Assembly: GCA_025965775.1 (NCBI GenBank)
Contig: JAOPWG010000486.1
Location: 1-17,470, forward strand
From: Modestobacter sp.
Lineage (GTDB): Bacteria; Actinomycetota; Actinomycetes; Mycobacteriales; Geodermatophilaceae
DNA length: 17,470 bases
Direction: 5' to 3'
Positions 1 to 6,308 of this stretch are shown piece after piece. How positions within the stretch are numbered: the stretch's first letter is position 1; the number at the start of each line of letters is the position of its first letter. The translations under genes were made by a program, and so were the position numbers. The notes below the pieces were generated by a model, which made no database searches, had not been told where the DNA came from, and saw nothing but the letters and a program-made list of their open reading frames with translations.

Positions 1-418
1 CGACGGTGACGAAGTCCTGGTGCGCCAGGTCGGACAGGCGCATGCCGATGTCGTAGATGACGTCGTCCCACTTCCAGCCGAAGTTGCTGGTGACGCAGGC
101 CATCCCGTCCATCATGTTGTCGAACACGGCGGTCATGCCCGACTGGGCAAGGCCGCGGTACCCGGTGCGCTCCCGGCCGGTGCGGATGTAGTCCCGCAGC
201 CGGGACATGTCCTGCGGGAAGACGTGGGGGTGCTCGTGCAGGCTGATCACGACGTTGTCGGCGAGCAGCTTCTCGGCCCGGTCGCGCTCGGCCTGGCTGA
301 GGTCCAGCTCGTAGGCCGGCACCCGTCCGATCTCGGGGACGAGTTCGAACTCCTGGAAGTCCTTGCCCGGGGTGAGGTACGAGTACGACTCGTACCCGTC
401 GTAGCGGCTCGTCGTCAT
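1..418 (-). CDS. Membrane dipeptidase (peptidase M19)-like protein, 5' part only
   Basis: The gene runs off the left edge, so only the first 139 residues (starting MTTSRYDGYESYSYL) are visible. The stretch VVISLHEHPHVFP at about residues 56-68, followed by YRGLAQSGMTAVFDNMMDG, resembles actinobacterial proteins annotated as membrane dipeptidase, zinc enzymes of the amidohydrolase fold that hydrolyse dipeptides or related amides. Classical members have an H-x-D metal motif here; this one reads H61-E62-H63. No signal peptide is seen, so it is probably cytoplasmic. The ATG at 416-418 is preceded by AGAAGGG at ribosome-binding distance. It lies downstream of, and in the same direction as, the Lrp/AsnC regulator, with a hairpin between them. 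By context it may hydrolyse the compound imported by the plus-strand operon. The family is fairly sure, the substrate unknown. Confidence 0.75.
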   Translation of the reverse strand, partial: MTTSRYDGYESYSYLTPGKDFQEFELVPEIGRVPAYELDLSQAERDRAEKLLADNVVISLHEHPHVFPQDMSRLRDYIRTGRERTGYRGLAQSGMTAVFDNMMDGMACVTSNFGWKWDDVIYDIGMRLSDLAHQDFVTV

Positions 419-505
419 GGTGCTGCCCTTCTGGTTGTGCGGTGTGCGACCGCGGACATGGATGTGCTCCGGCCGGCCGGGCTGCGTCCGGGCCGGGGGA
501 TGGGG

Positions 506-527
506 CGACCGCCACGACGGGCGGTCG
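506..527 (-). terminator. Hairpin after the Lrp/AsnC regulator gene
   Basis: An 8-bp perfect inverted repeat (CGACCGCC and GGCGGTCG) with a 6-nt loop lies in the 126-bp gap just downstream of the regulator stop codon. There is no T-tract, as is common in high-GC actinobacteria. It may end or reduce transcription from the regulator into the dipeptidase-like gene. Confidence 0.45.
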
Positions 528-544
528 GGGGGTGTCGGAGCGGA

Positions 545-1552
545 CTAGGAGGTCTCGGTGCCCGCCTGTGCGGAGGGGACGAAGAGCGGGTGGCGGAAGA
601 CCCGCTTGATCGTGCGGAGCTCGGTGTCGACCTCCACGTCGCGCACGCCCCGCAACATGCCGACGTGGGCCGTCATGAACTCGTAGAGCGCGTCGTTGTC
701 CCGGAAGACCGCCTCGCAGATCACGTCGCTGTAACCGGCGGTGGCCGAGACGTAGCGGACCTCGGGCCGGCCGGCGAGCGCGACCGCCACCGACTCCAGC
801 TCGGAGAGCTCCACCCGCAGGTGGAGGAAGGCCTCCAGCTCGAAGCCCAGTAGCGCGGGGTTGACCAGCGTGGCGAAGGACAGCTGCCGGGCGGCGAGCA
901 GCGCGTTGAGCCGGCGGGACACGGCGGTCTCGCTCAGCCCCAGGTCGCCGGAGAGGTCCACGAAGCTGCGTCGGCCGTCCTGACCGAGGGCAGCGATCAG
1001 GGCCATGTCGAGGTGGTCCATCCGTGGCGGCTTCTCGACGGGCGCCACCGGCCGCAGAGCCCGGTCCTCCGAGCCCGGCAGGAGCCCCCGGCTCCACTCG
1101 TCGCGGGTCTTGAACGTCTTGAGCACCATCGAGGTGGTGCTGTCCACGATCGCCTCGTGCTCGGCCAGGTCCTCCAGCAGGGTCCGGCTGAGGTGTGCAC
1201 GGTCGCGGACGATCAACTCGCAGATGATGTCGCTGCGGCCGCTGACGATCGACACGAAGCGCACGTCGGTCCGGGTGGCCACGGCCTCGGCGACGGCTAC
1301 GGTGCGGGCCGGCCGGGTGCGCAGGTGGACCAGGACAGGCTGACCGAGGCCGGCGCGCAGTGGGTCGGGCACACCGATGACCAGGAGGTTTCCCGAGTCG
1401 CGCAGTCGATGGACCCGGCGCATGGCCGTGCTCTCCGAGACGCCGGCGACCGTCGCCAGCTGACCCCACGTGGCCCGTGCGTCGTTCTGGAGGGCCGCGA
1501 CGAGGCGTGCGTCGACGTCGTCGAACGCCGAGGCGGTCGGGTCCATGGGCAC
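545..1552 (-). CDS. Lrp/AsnC family transcriptional regulator with two tandem AsnC units
   Basis: The protein has 335 residues, about twice the usual Lrp/AsnC length. Unit 1 has an AsnC helix-turn-helix (about residues 13-58, LVAALQNDARATWGQLATVAGVSESTAMRR split over its helices) followed by a RAM-like ligand domain (VRFVSIVSGRSDIICELIV). Unit 2 starts near residue 178 (MDHLDMALIAAL) with a second helix-turn-helix (LGLSETAVSRRLNALL) and a second RAM domain (VRYVSATAGYSDVICEAVF). Such regulators bind DNA and sense amino acids or related small molecules. It is divergent from the racemase-transporter-hydantoinase operon and co-directional with the dipeptidase-like gene, so it probably controls both. 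No clear ribosome-binding site precedes GTG 1552 or ATG 1546; GTG 1552 fits a leaderless start from the promoter described upstream, while ATG 1546 remains an alternative. Confidence 0.92.
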   Translation of the reverse strand: MPMDPTASAFDDVDARLVAALQNDARATWGQLATVAGVSESTAMRRVHRLRDSGNLLVIGVPDPLRAGLGQPVLVHLRTRPARTVAVAEAVATRTDVRFVSIVSGRSDIICELIVRDRAHLSRTLLEDLAEHEAIVDSTTSMVLKTFKTRDEWSRGLLPGSEDRALRPVAPVEKPPRMDHLDMALIAALGQDGRRSFVDLSGDLGLSETAVSRRLNALLAARQLSFATLVNPALLGFELEAFLHLRVELSELESVAVALAGRPEVRYVSATAGYSDVICEAVFRDNDALYEFMTAHVGMLRGVRDVEVDTELRTIKRVFRHPLFVPSAQAGTETS

Positions 1553-1558
1553 GGCCGG

Positions 1559-1587
1559 AGTCTGACCGATAACCAGTACAGGGTCAA
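1559..1587 (-). promoter_or_regulatory. Candidate promoter of the Lrp/AsnC gene (leaderless type)
   Basis: Read on the minus strand, TTGACC (1587 to 1582) is followed after 17 nt by CAGACT (1564 to 1559), a partial match to the actinobacterial TANNNT -10 box. Six bases then separate it from GTG 1552, so transcription would begin at or next to the start codon. This agrees with the missing ribosome-binding site. The first -10 base deviates, so the call is tentative. Confidence 0.4.
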
Positions 1588-1645
1588 GGGACGTCGCAGG
1601 TATCCGTCGCCCGCGGGGTCACGGCGCAGGATCTCGTCGTCCACT

Positions 1646-1676
1646 GGCGCGATTCGAAATAGAAATGTAATGCGCC
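1646..1676. promoter_or_regulatory. AT-rich imperfect dyad, candidate operator for the AsnC-type regulator
   Basis: Positions 1651-1672 form a conspicuous AT-rich island in otherwise GC-rich DNA. It is flanked by GGCGC (1646-1650) and GCGCC (1672-1676); allowing one bulged G the arms extend to GGCGCGATT and AATGCGCC. Lrp/AsnC regulators typically bind AT-rich imperfect dyads in divergent control regions, and this one sits between the regulator and the operon. It also contains TACATT on the minus strand (1669 to 1664), a possible -10 box. Confidence 0.4.
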
Positions 1677-1762
1677 GGACCTGCCGCGGACACCGCAGTC
1701 CTGGTAGACCTGCCATCTGCAGAGATCCTGCATCAGGGCACCATGTCACGCTGGTTCACTGC

Positions 1763-1832
1763 ACAGGCTTCCTGTCGGAGCCTGTTCCTCGCGATCACCG
1801 CGAGAACTCGCCCTCGGCACCCCGAGGGTGCC
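1763..1832 (+). promoter_or_regulatory. Structured 5' leader of the racemase-transporter operon (candidate cis-regulatory RNA)
   Basis: Three stem-loop units follow each other just before the ribosome-binding site at 1846-1851. Hairpin A pairs ACAGGCT (1763-1769) with AGCCTGT (1779-1785). Hairpin B pairs CTCGCG (1788-1793) with CGCGAG (1799-1804). The third region can form either CCCTCGG/CCGAGGG (1811-1828) or the overlapping GGCACCC/GGGTGCC (1816-1832), which exclude each other. This could be a leader that switches conformation. No known riboswitch class was recognised, and GC-rich DNA yields hairpins by chance, so this is a candidate only. Confidence 0.35.
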
Positions 1833-1859
1833 CACCGCTGTAGGAGAGGAGACGTGCGC

Positions 1860-2621
1860 ATGCGCCTCGCGTACGTACTACCCGGCCCGCTGTCCCTCGG
1901 ACACCCCGGAGGGAAGCAGGAACTCCAGCGCCGTGAGGAGATCCTGCAGGCATGGGCGGCTCCGGGCACCACTGTCGTCGTGCGTGAGGTGGCGGCAGGT
2001 CCGCCCTCCATCGAGAGCGCGTACGAGGAGTACCTCTCGCTGGCCCAGACGGCCGGCCTGCTCCAGACCCTGCAGGGTGAGGGGTTCGACGCGGCGATCA
2101 TCGGCTGCTTCGGGGACCCGTGCCTGGACGCCCTGTACGAGGTGACCGAGGGCCTGGTGGTCGTCGGCCCCGGTGACGCGTCGTTCCACCTGGCCGCGAT
2201 GCTCGGTGAGAGCTTCGGCGTGGTCACCGTCGACGACGGCATCGTCGGCCCGATCCGCCGGCAGGTCGCCGGCAGCGGCCTGGCCGCCCGGCTGGCGCAC
2301 GTCGCCGTGGTCCAGACGCCGGTCCTCGAGATGTCCGGCGACCTCGACGAGCTGGTCGAGCGCACGTGCGCCGGGGCCCGCGAGGTGGTGGCCCGCGGCG
2401 CGGACACCGTCGTCCTGGGCTGCATGAGCATGGCCTTCCTCGACCTCGGTCCGCGGATCGAGGCGGCGGTCGGCATCCCGGTCGTCAACCCGGTGCAGGC
2501 CGCCCTGATGACCGCCGAAGGACGCGGCCGGTTCGGCCTGCGGCACAGCAAGCGCGCCTACCCGCTCCCGCGCAAGGTCGCCGCCGGCGCCTCGCTCCCC
2601 GACCTCTACGTCCGCTCCTGA
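1860..2621 (+). CDS. Aspartate/glutamate/hydantoin racemase family protein
   Basis: From ATG 1860 the protein has 253 residues, the usual size for this family. Enzymes of the family invert a stereocentre next to a carbonyl (aspartate, glutamate, hydantoins, allantoin) using two cysteines as acid and base without a cofactor. The pair is visible as C83 (AAIIGCFGDPCLDAL) and C188 (VVLGCMSMAF); GESFGVVT and IPVVNPV are also typical. The start is chosen because GAGGAG (1846-1851) lies 8 nt upstream; GTG 1854 is the alternative, and the reading frame stays open back to 1743 without a better signal. It is the first gene of the plus-strand operon, 61 nt before the binding-protein gene. With the downstream hydantoinase it suggests racemisation of a hydantoin-like substrate, but the exact substrate is not determined. 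Confidence 0.88.
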   Translation: MRLAYVLPGPLSLGHPGGKQELQRREEILQAWAAPGTTVVVREVAAGPPSIESAYEEYLSLAQTAGLLQTLQGEGFDAAIIGCFGDPCLDALYEVTEGLVVVGPGDASFHLAAMLGESFGVVTVDDGIVGPIRRQVAGSGLAARLAHVAVVQTPVLEMSGDLDELVERTCAGAREVVARGADTVVLGCMSMAFLDLGPRIEAAVGIPVVNPVQAALMTAEGRGRFGLRHSKRAYPLPRKVAAGASLPDLYVRS

Positions 2622-2628
2622 CCGACAC

Positions 2629-2657
2629 CCCGCGTCCCGGATCCCGGGAGCTGCGGG
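2629..2657 (+). other. Intercistronic hairpin upstream of the binding-protein gene
   Basis: A nested stem-loop lies between the racemase stop and the ribosome-binding site of the binding-protein gene. The inner stem is TCCCGG (2635-2640) with CCGGGA (2644-2649); the outer stem is CCCGC (2629-2633) with GCGGG (2653-2657). It could be an mRNA processing or stabilising element. Confidence 0.35.
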
Positions 2658-2682
2658 ACCACCCACTCCGAGGAGACAACCG

Positions 2683-4290
2683 ATGAAGATCCACCCCGGC
2701 CGCGCCCGGCTGCGGCGGCGCCTGCTGGCCGCGGCCGTGGCCGCGACCGCGCTGACCGTCACCGCCTGCGGTTCCGGCTCGTCGAGTTCGACGGCCGACG
2801 GCGAATGGCAGAAGGGGCCGGTGACCTTCGTGCACGCCGGAGCAGCTGCGCCGGCGCACATCGACCCCGCCCAGGCGGTCGACCTGGACTCGTTCACGGT
2901 CACGCGCAACCTCTACGACACGCTGGTGTGGACCGACTCCGATCTGAAGACGATCCCCTGGCTGGCCACCGAGTGGACCACCTCCGAGGACGGCCTCACC
3001 ACCACCTTCACGCTGCGTGAGGGCGTGACGTTCGGCGACGGCTCGCCGCTCACGTCCAAGGACGTGAAGGTGACCATCGAGCGGATCATGGCGCTGCAGG
3101 CCGGCCCCTCGTACCTGTTCACCGGCGTGACCGGCGTCGAGGCGGTGGACGACCTGCACGTGGCAATCCACACCGAGCAGCCGGACACCTACCTGCTGCC
3201 GCACCTCACCAAGGTGGGCATCGTCAGCTCGGCCGCCGTCGAGGCGCACCGCACCGACGACGACCCCTGGGCCACGAAGTGGTTCGACGAGAACTCGGCC
3301 GGCTCCGGCCCGTACAAGCTCGGTGAGTGGCAGAAGGGCGTGCAGCTCACCATGCTGAAGAACGAGGGCTGGTGGAAGGGCTGGGAGGCCGGCTCGATCG
3401 ACACGGTGATCGACCAGTTCGTCACCGAGACGTCCTCCCGCATCCAGATGGTGGAGCAGGGCACCGCGGACTTCGCCTCGTCGTGGCCGGCCAACGACGC
3501 CCTGCGCGTGGGCAAGCAGGACGGGTTCAGCCTCGTGAGCGTGCCGACCTTCGAGATCGAGCCGATGTTCTCGCTGAACACCCAGAAGGCGCCGTTCGAC
3601 AACAAGCTGGTCCGCCAGGCAGCCCAGCTGGCCTTCGACTACAAGGCGGTCATCGACTACTACCAGGGCGAGGCCACCACACCCGGCGGCCCCATCCCCA
3701 GTGACTACCCCGGCGCGGCGGACTTCCCCGCCTACGAGCAGGACGTGGCGAAGGCCAAGGCGCTGATCGAGGAGAGCGGCGTCGACCTCGCGCAGACCCC
3801 GGTGACCTTCGTGCTGCCCGCCGGCTACGACAGCTTCTCCGTCGGGGCGACGATCTTCCAGGAGTCGCTGCAGAAGGTCGGCTTCACGGTCGAGATCCAG
3901 CAGATGCCCTTCACCCAGCTGATGTCGGCCTACGCGGACCCCGCGACGGCGGGTGGCGCCTCGGTGATCATCTCCAGCCCGTACTCGACGGACCCGACCG
4001 TCTTCCTCGGCAACTTCTACCTGCCCGGCGCGACGTACAACTTCTCGAAGTACGACAACCCGGAGGTCACCTCGCTGGTCGCCGAGGCGCGGTCCAGCAC
4101 CGACCAGGCCGCCTCGGAGGCCGCACTGAAGCAGGCCGAGACGCTGATCCGCGACGACGCCCCGGCGATCTGGGCCGGACGGCCGAACACGCTGCTGGCC
4201 GTGCCGGACTACGTCAAGGGCTACGAGATGGCCGTCGTGGACTACCGCTGGACCATGTACTTCTGGCAGCTGCGGATCGCCGCGCACTGA
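2683..4290 (+). CDS. ABC transporter substrate-binding lipoprotein, family 5 (peptide/nickel type)
   Basis: The 535-residue protein starts with a basic n-region (KIHPGRARLRRR), a hydrophobic stretch and a lipobox LTVTAC, so C29 would be lipidated and the mature protein anchored outside the membrane. The rest fits family 5 solute-binding proteins (SBP_bac_5): DPAQAVDLDSFTVTRNLYDTLV, LREGVTFGDGSPLTSKDVK, GSGPYKLGEW and VRQAAQLAFDYKAV are characteristic segments, and length is normal. It captures a peptide-like or other small ligand for the permeases and ATPases encoded downstream. GAGGAG (2670-2675) lies 7 nt before ATG 2683. A strong 14-bp hairpin follows the gene, which would favour extra binding protein over permease. 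The ligand cannot be read from the sequence; the racemase and hydantoinase neighbours suggest an amide- or ureide-containing compound. Confidence 0.93.
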   Translation: MKIHPGRARLRRRLLAAAVAATALTVTACGSGSSSSTADGEWQKGPVTFVHAGAAAPAHIDPAQAVDLDSFTVTRNLYDTLVWTDSDLKTIPWLATEWTTSEDGLTTTFTLREGVTFGDGSPLTSKDVKVTIERIMALQAGPSYLFTGVTGVEAVDDLHVAIHTEQPDTYLLPHLTKVGIVSSAAVEAHRTDDDPWATKWFDENSAGSGPYKLGEWQKGVQLTMLKNEGWWKGWEAGSIDTVIDQFVTETSSRIQMVEQGTADFASSWPANDALRVGKQDGFSLVSVPTFEIEPMFSLNTQKAPFDNKLVRQAAQLAFDYKAVIDYYQGEATTPGGPIPSDYPGAADFPAYEQDVAKAKALIEESGVDLAQTPVTFVLPAGYDSFSVGATIFQESLQKVGFTVEIQQMPFTQLMSAYADPATAGGASVIISSPYSTDPTVFLGNFYLPGATYNFSKYDNPEVTSLVAEARSSTDQAASEAALKQAETLIRDDAPAIWAGRPNTLLAVPDYVKGYEMAVVDYRWTMYFWQLRIAAH

Positions 4291-4300
4291 TCACCCGGCC

Positions 4301-4332
4301 GGTGTGGCGCCGTGTGATCACGGCGCCACACC
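4301..4332 (+). other. Perfect 14-bp intercistronic hairpin between binding-protein and permease genes
   Basis: GGTGTGGCGCCGTG (4301-4314) and CACGGCGCCACACC (4319-4332) are exact reverse complements with a 4-nt TGAT loop. No T-run follows. It starts 11 nt after the binding-protein stop. Such hairpins in binding-protein-dependent transport operons commonly protect the upstream mRNA end or act as partial terminators. It also argues against a GTG start at 4304 for the permease, since that codon lies inside the stem. Confidence 0.7.
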
Positions 4333-4372
4333 GTCCCGTCCGCCTGGTCCCTCTGCAGGAAGTCGTGCTCGC

Positions 4373-5386
4373 TTGTTCACCTATCTCCTGAAGCGTCTCG
4401 GATGGATGATCGTGGTGCTGTTCTGCATCACGATGATCACGTTCGCGCTGGCCCGAGTCATCCCCGCGAACCCAGCGGCCTCCGCCGCCGGCCTGGGCGC
4501 CTCCGCGGAGCAGATCGCGGCCATCGCCCACCGCATGGGTCTCGATCAGCCGCTCCTCGACCAGTACCTCATCTACCTGCGTGGCCTGCTCCAGCTGGAC
4601 TTCGGGACGTCGATCGCGACGGGCTCCTCGGTCAGCACCGACCTGGGCCACTACCTGCCGGCGACCCTGGAGCTGATCGGGGTCAGTTTCGTCGTCTACC
4701 TGGTCCTGGCCGTGGCGCTCGGTGCGTGGGCCGCCGTGACCCGCCACCGCATCGTCGACGGCACCATCCGGGTCGTCTCGATCATCAGTTCGGCCGCGCC
4801 GGTCTTCTGGGTGGCGCTCATGCTGCAGCTGGTCTTCTTCGCCAAGCTCGACTGGCTGCCCAGCGGCGGCCGGCTCGACATCCGGGAGACCCCGCCGGAC
4901 ACCATCACCGGCTTCTACACGATCGACACGCTCCTGCGCGGCGACGGCCCGCTGTTCCTCAGCGCCGTCACCCACCTGATCCTCCCGGTGACCGCCGTCG
5001 TGCTCAGCCTGCTCGGCGTCGGGGTGCGGCTGCTGCGGTCGAGCATCGGTGCGGAGCTGAACGAGGCCTACGTGCGTACCGCGGAGGCCAAGGGCATGCC
5101 GCCGGCCCGGATCCTCTTCCGGCACGTGCTGAAGAACGCCTTGAACCCCTTCGTCAGCATGAGCGGTGTCCAGCTCGGCTATCTCTTCGCCTGGATCATC
5201 CTGGTCGAGACGATCATGCAGTGGCCGGGCCTCGGGCTCTACGCCTTCAACTCGTTCCAGAGCGTGGACTACAGCCCGATCATGGCGATCACGCTGGTCG
5301 TCACCGTGCTCTTCCTGCTGATCAACCTGGTCGTGGACCTCATCTACCCCCTGCTCGACCCGCGCATCCGATTGGCAGGCCGGTGA
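4373..5386 (+). CDS. ABC transporter permease, DppB/OppB-like
   Basis: From TTG 4373 the protein has 337 residues, the usual DppB length, and starts FTYLLKRLGWMIVVLFCITMITF like the family. Several hydrophobic segments follow, including VSFVVYLVLAVALGAW and a C-terminal VVTVLFLLINLVVDLIY. The inner-face EAA loop that contacts the ATPase is visible near residues 232-260 (AYVRTAEAKGMPPARILFRH, then NALNP). It forms the membrane channel with the next gene product. TTG is chosen because AGGAAG (4357-4362) lies 10 nt upstream and the start aligns with family N-termini; GTG 4304 would begin inside the hairpin and add 23 unlikely residues. The stop overlaps the start region of the next gene (GTGACCATG), indicating translational coupling. 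Confidence 0.92.
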   Translation: MFTYLLKRLGWMIVVLFCITMITFALARVIPANPAASAAGLGASAEQIAAIAHRMGLDQPLLDQYLIYLRGLLQLDFGTSIATGSSVSTDLGHYLPATLELIGVSFVVYLVLAVALGAWAAVTRHRIVDGTIRVVSIISSAAPVFWVALMLQLVFFAKLDWLPSGGRLDIRETPPDTITGFYTIDTLLRGDGPLFLSAVTHLILPVTAVVLSLLGVGVRLLRSSIGAELNEAYVRTAEAKGMPPARILFRHVLKNALNPFVSMSGVQLGYLFAWIILVETIMQWPGLGLYAFNSFQSVDYSPIMAITLVVTVLFLLINLVVDLIYPLLDPRIRLAGR

Positions 5387-5388
5387 CC

Positions 5389-6270
5389 ATGACCTCAGCA
5401 GTGAACGCACAGCCGGTACCCGATGTGGTGCCGGTCCGGACACGCAGCCGGCGCCGCCCGGGTCTGGCCGCCGTCGGCGGGACGATCGTGGCGGTGTTCG
5501 TCGTCATGTCGATCGCCCCGGGCCTGTTCAGCAGCCAGAGCACGACGGCACTGAACGTGGGACAGCAGTTCGCCCCGCCGAGCCTCGACCACCTGTTCGG
5601 CACCGACGAGGTGGGCCGGGACATCTTCTCCCGGGTCGTCCACGGCGCCCGGTACACGCTGTCGATGTCGGTGGCCATCGTCGTCATCGCCGCGCTGATC
5701 GGCACCCTGCTGGGCCTGATCGCCGGTTACGTCGGGCGCTGGGTCGACCAGCTGATCATGCGGGTGACCGACGTCTTCTTCTCCCTGCCGACGTTCGTCG
5801 TCGCCATGTCCCTCGCCGTCGTCCTGGGGCGCGGCATGCTCTCCCTGGTCTTCGCCCTGAGCCTCGTGTGGTGGCCGACGTACACGCGGCTGGTCCGGGG
5901 CATGGTGCTGGGGATCCGTGAGCGCCCGCACGTCCGGTCCGCCCAGGCCATCGGCGCCGGGCGCATCCGGATCCTCCGGCACCACATCGTGCCGTTCCTG
6001 ACCCACGAGCTGATCGTGCGCGGGACCCAGGACATCGGCTACGCCATCGTCGCCGTCTCCAGCTTGAGCTTCATCGGCGTCGGGGCCCAGCCGCCGAGCC
6101 CCGAGTGGGGGCTCGTGCTGTCCGGCGCGCGCTCGTACATCACGTCGTCCTGGGCCTACCCGCTCTTCCCCGGGCTCACGATCATCGTGGCAACCCTCGG
6201 CTTCTCGCTGCTCGGCGACGCCCTGAGCGACCGGGCCCGGCCGGGCTCCCGCCGCAGGGGCCTCTCATGA
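5389..6270 (+). CDS. ABC transporter permease, DppC/OppC-like
   Basis: The 293-residue protein begins with a hydrophilic N-terminus and a first membrane segment (AAVGGTIVAVFVVMSIAPGLF), then the typical DppC segment FGTDEVGRDIFSRVVHGARYTL. The EAA loop appears as HVRSAQAIGAGRIRILRHHI, followed by AIVAVSSLSFIGVGAQPPSPEWG, all hallmarks of DppC/OppC. It pairs with the preceding permease. ATG 5389 has GGCAGG 9 nt upstream; GTG 5383, overlapping the previous stop, is an alternative start that adds two residues. The gene ends 38 nt before the hydantoinase-like gene. Confidence 0.92.
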   Translation: MTSAVNAQPVPDVVPVRTRSRRRPGLAAVGGTIVAVFVVMSIAPGLFSSQSTTALNVGQQFAPPSLDHLFGTDEVGRDIFSRVVHGARYTLSMSVAIVVIAALIGTLLGLIAGYVGRWVDQLIMRVTDVFFSLPTFVVAMSLAVVLGRGMLSLVFALSLVWWPTYTRLVRGMVLGIRERPHVRSAQAIGAGRIRILRHHIVPFLTHELIVRGTQDIGYAIVAVSSLSFIGVGAQPPSPEWGLVLSGARSYITSSWAYPLFPGLTIIVATLGFSLLGDALSDRARPGSRRRGLS

Positions 6271-6308
6271 CGTGTCCCCCGCCCCACCCCTCGACAGGAG
6301 GCAGCACG

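Noticed and set aside
20..853. Long plus-strand open frame over the dipeptidase and regulator genes
   Set aside because: It is the complement of two well-recognised minus-strand genes, with low-complexity Arg/Val/Gly-rich translation and no family motifs.
2485..4287. 600-codon minus-strand open frame opposite the binding-protein gene
   Set aside because: It is an antisense shadow caused by GC-rich third positions; the plus strand encodes a clear lipoprotein with signal peptide and family motifs.
4301..4332. Hairpin as an insertion-sequence end or mobile-element scar
   Set aside because: There is no second copy, no transposase and no target duplication; its place between binding-protein and permease genes fits an mRNA element.
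4304..4372. N-terminal extension of the DppB-like permease from GTG 4304
   Set aside because: It starts inside the 14-bp hairpin stem and adds residues not resembling family N-termini; TTG 4373 has a ribosome-binding site.
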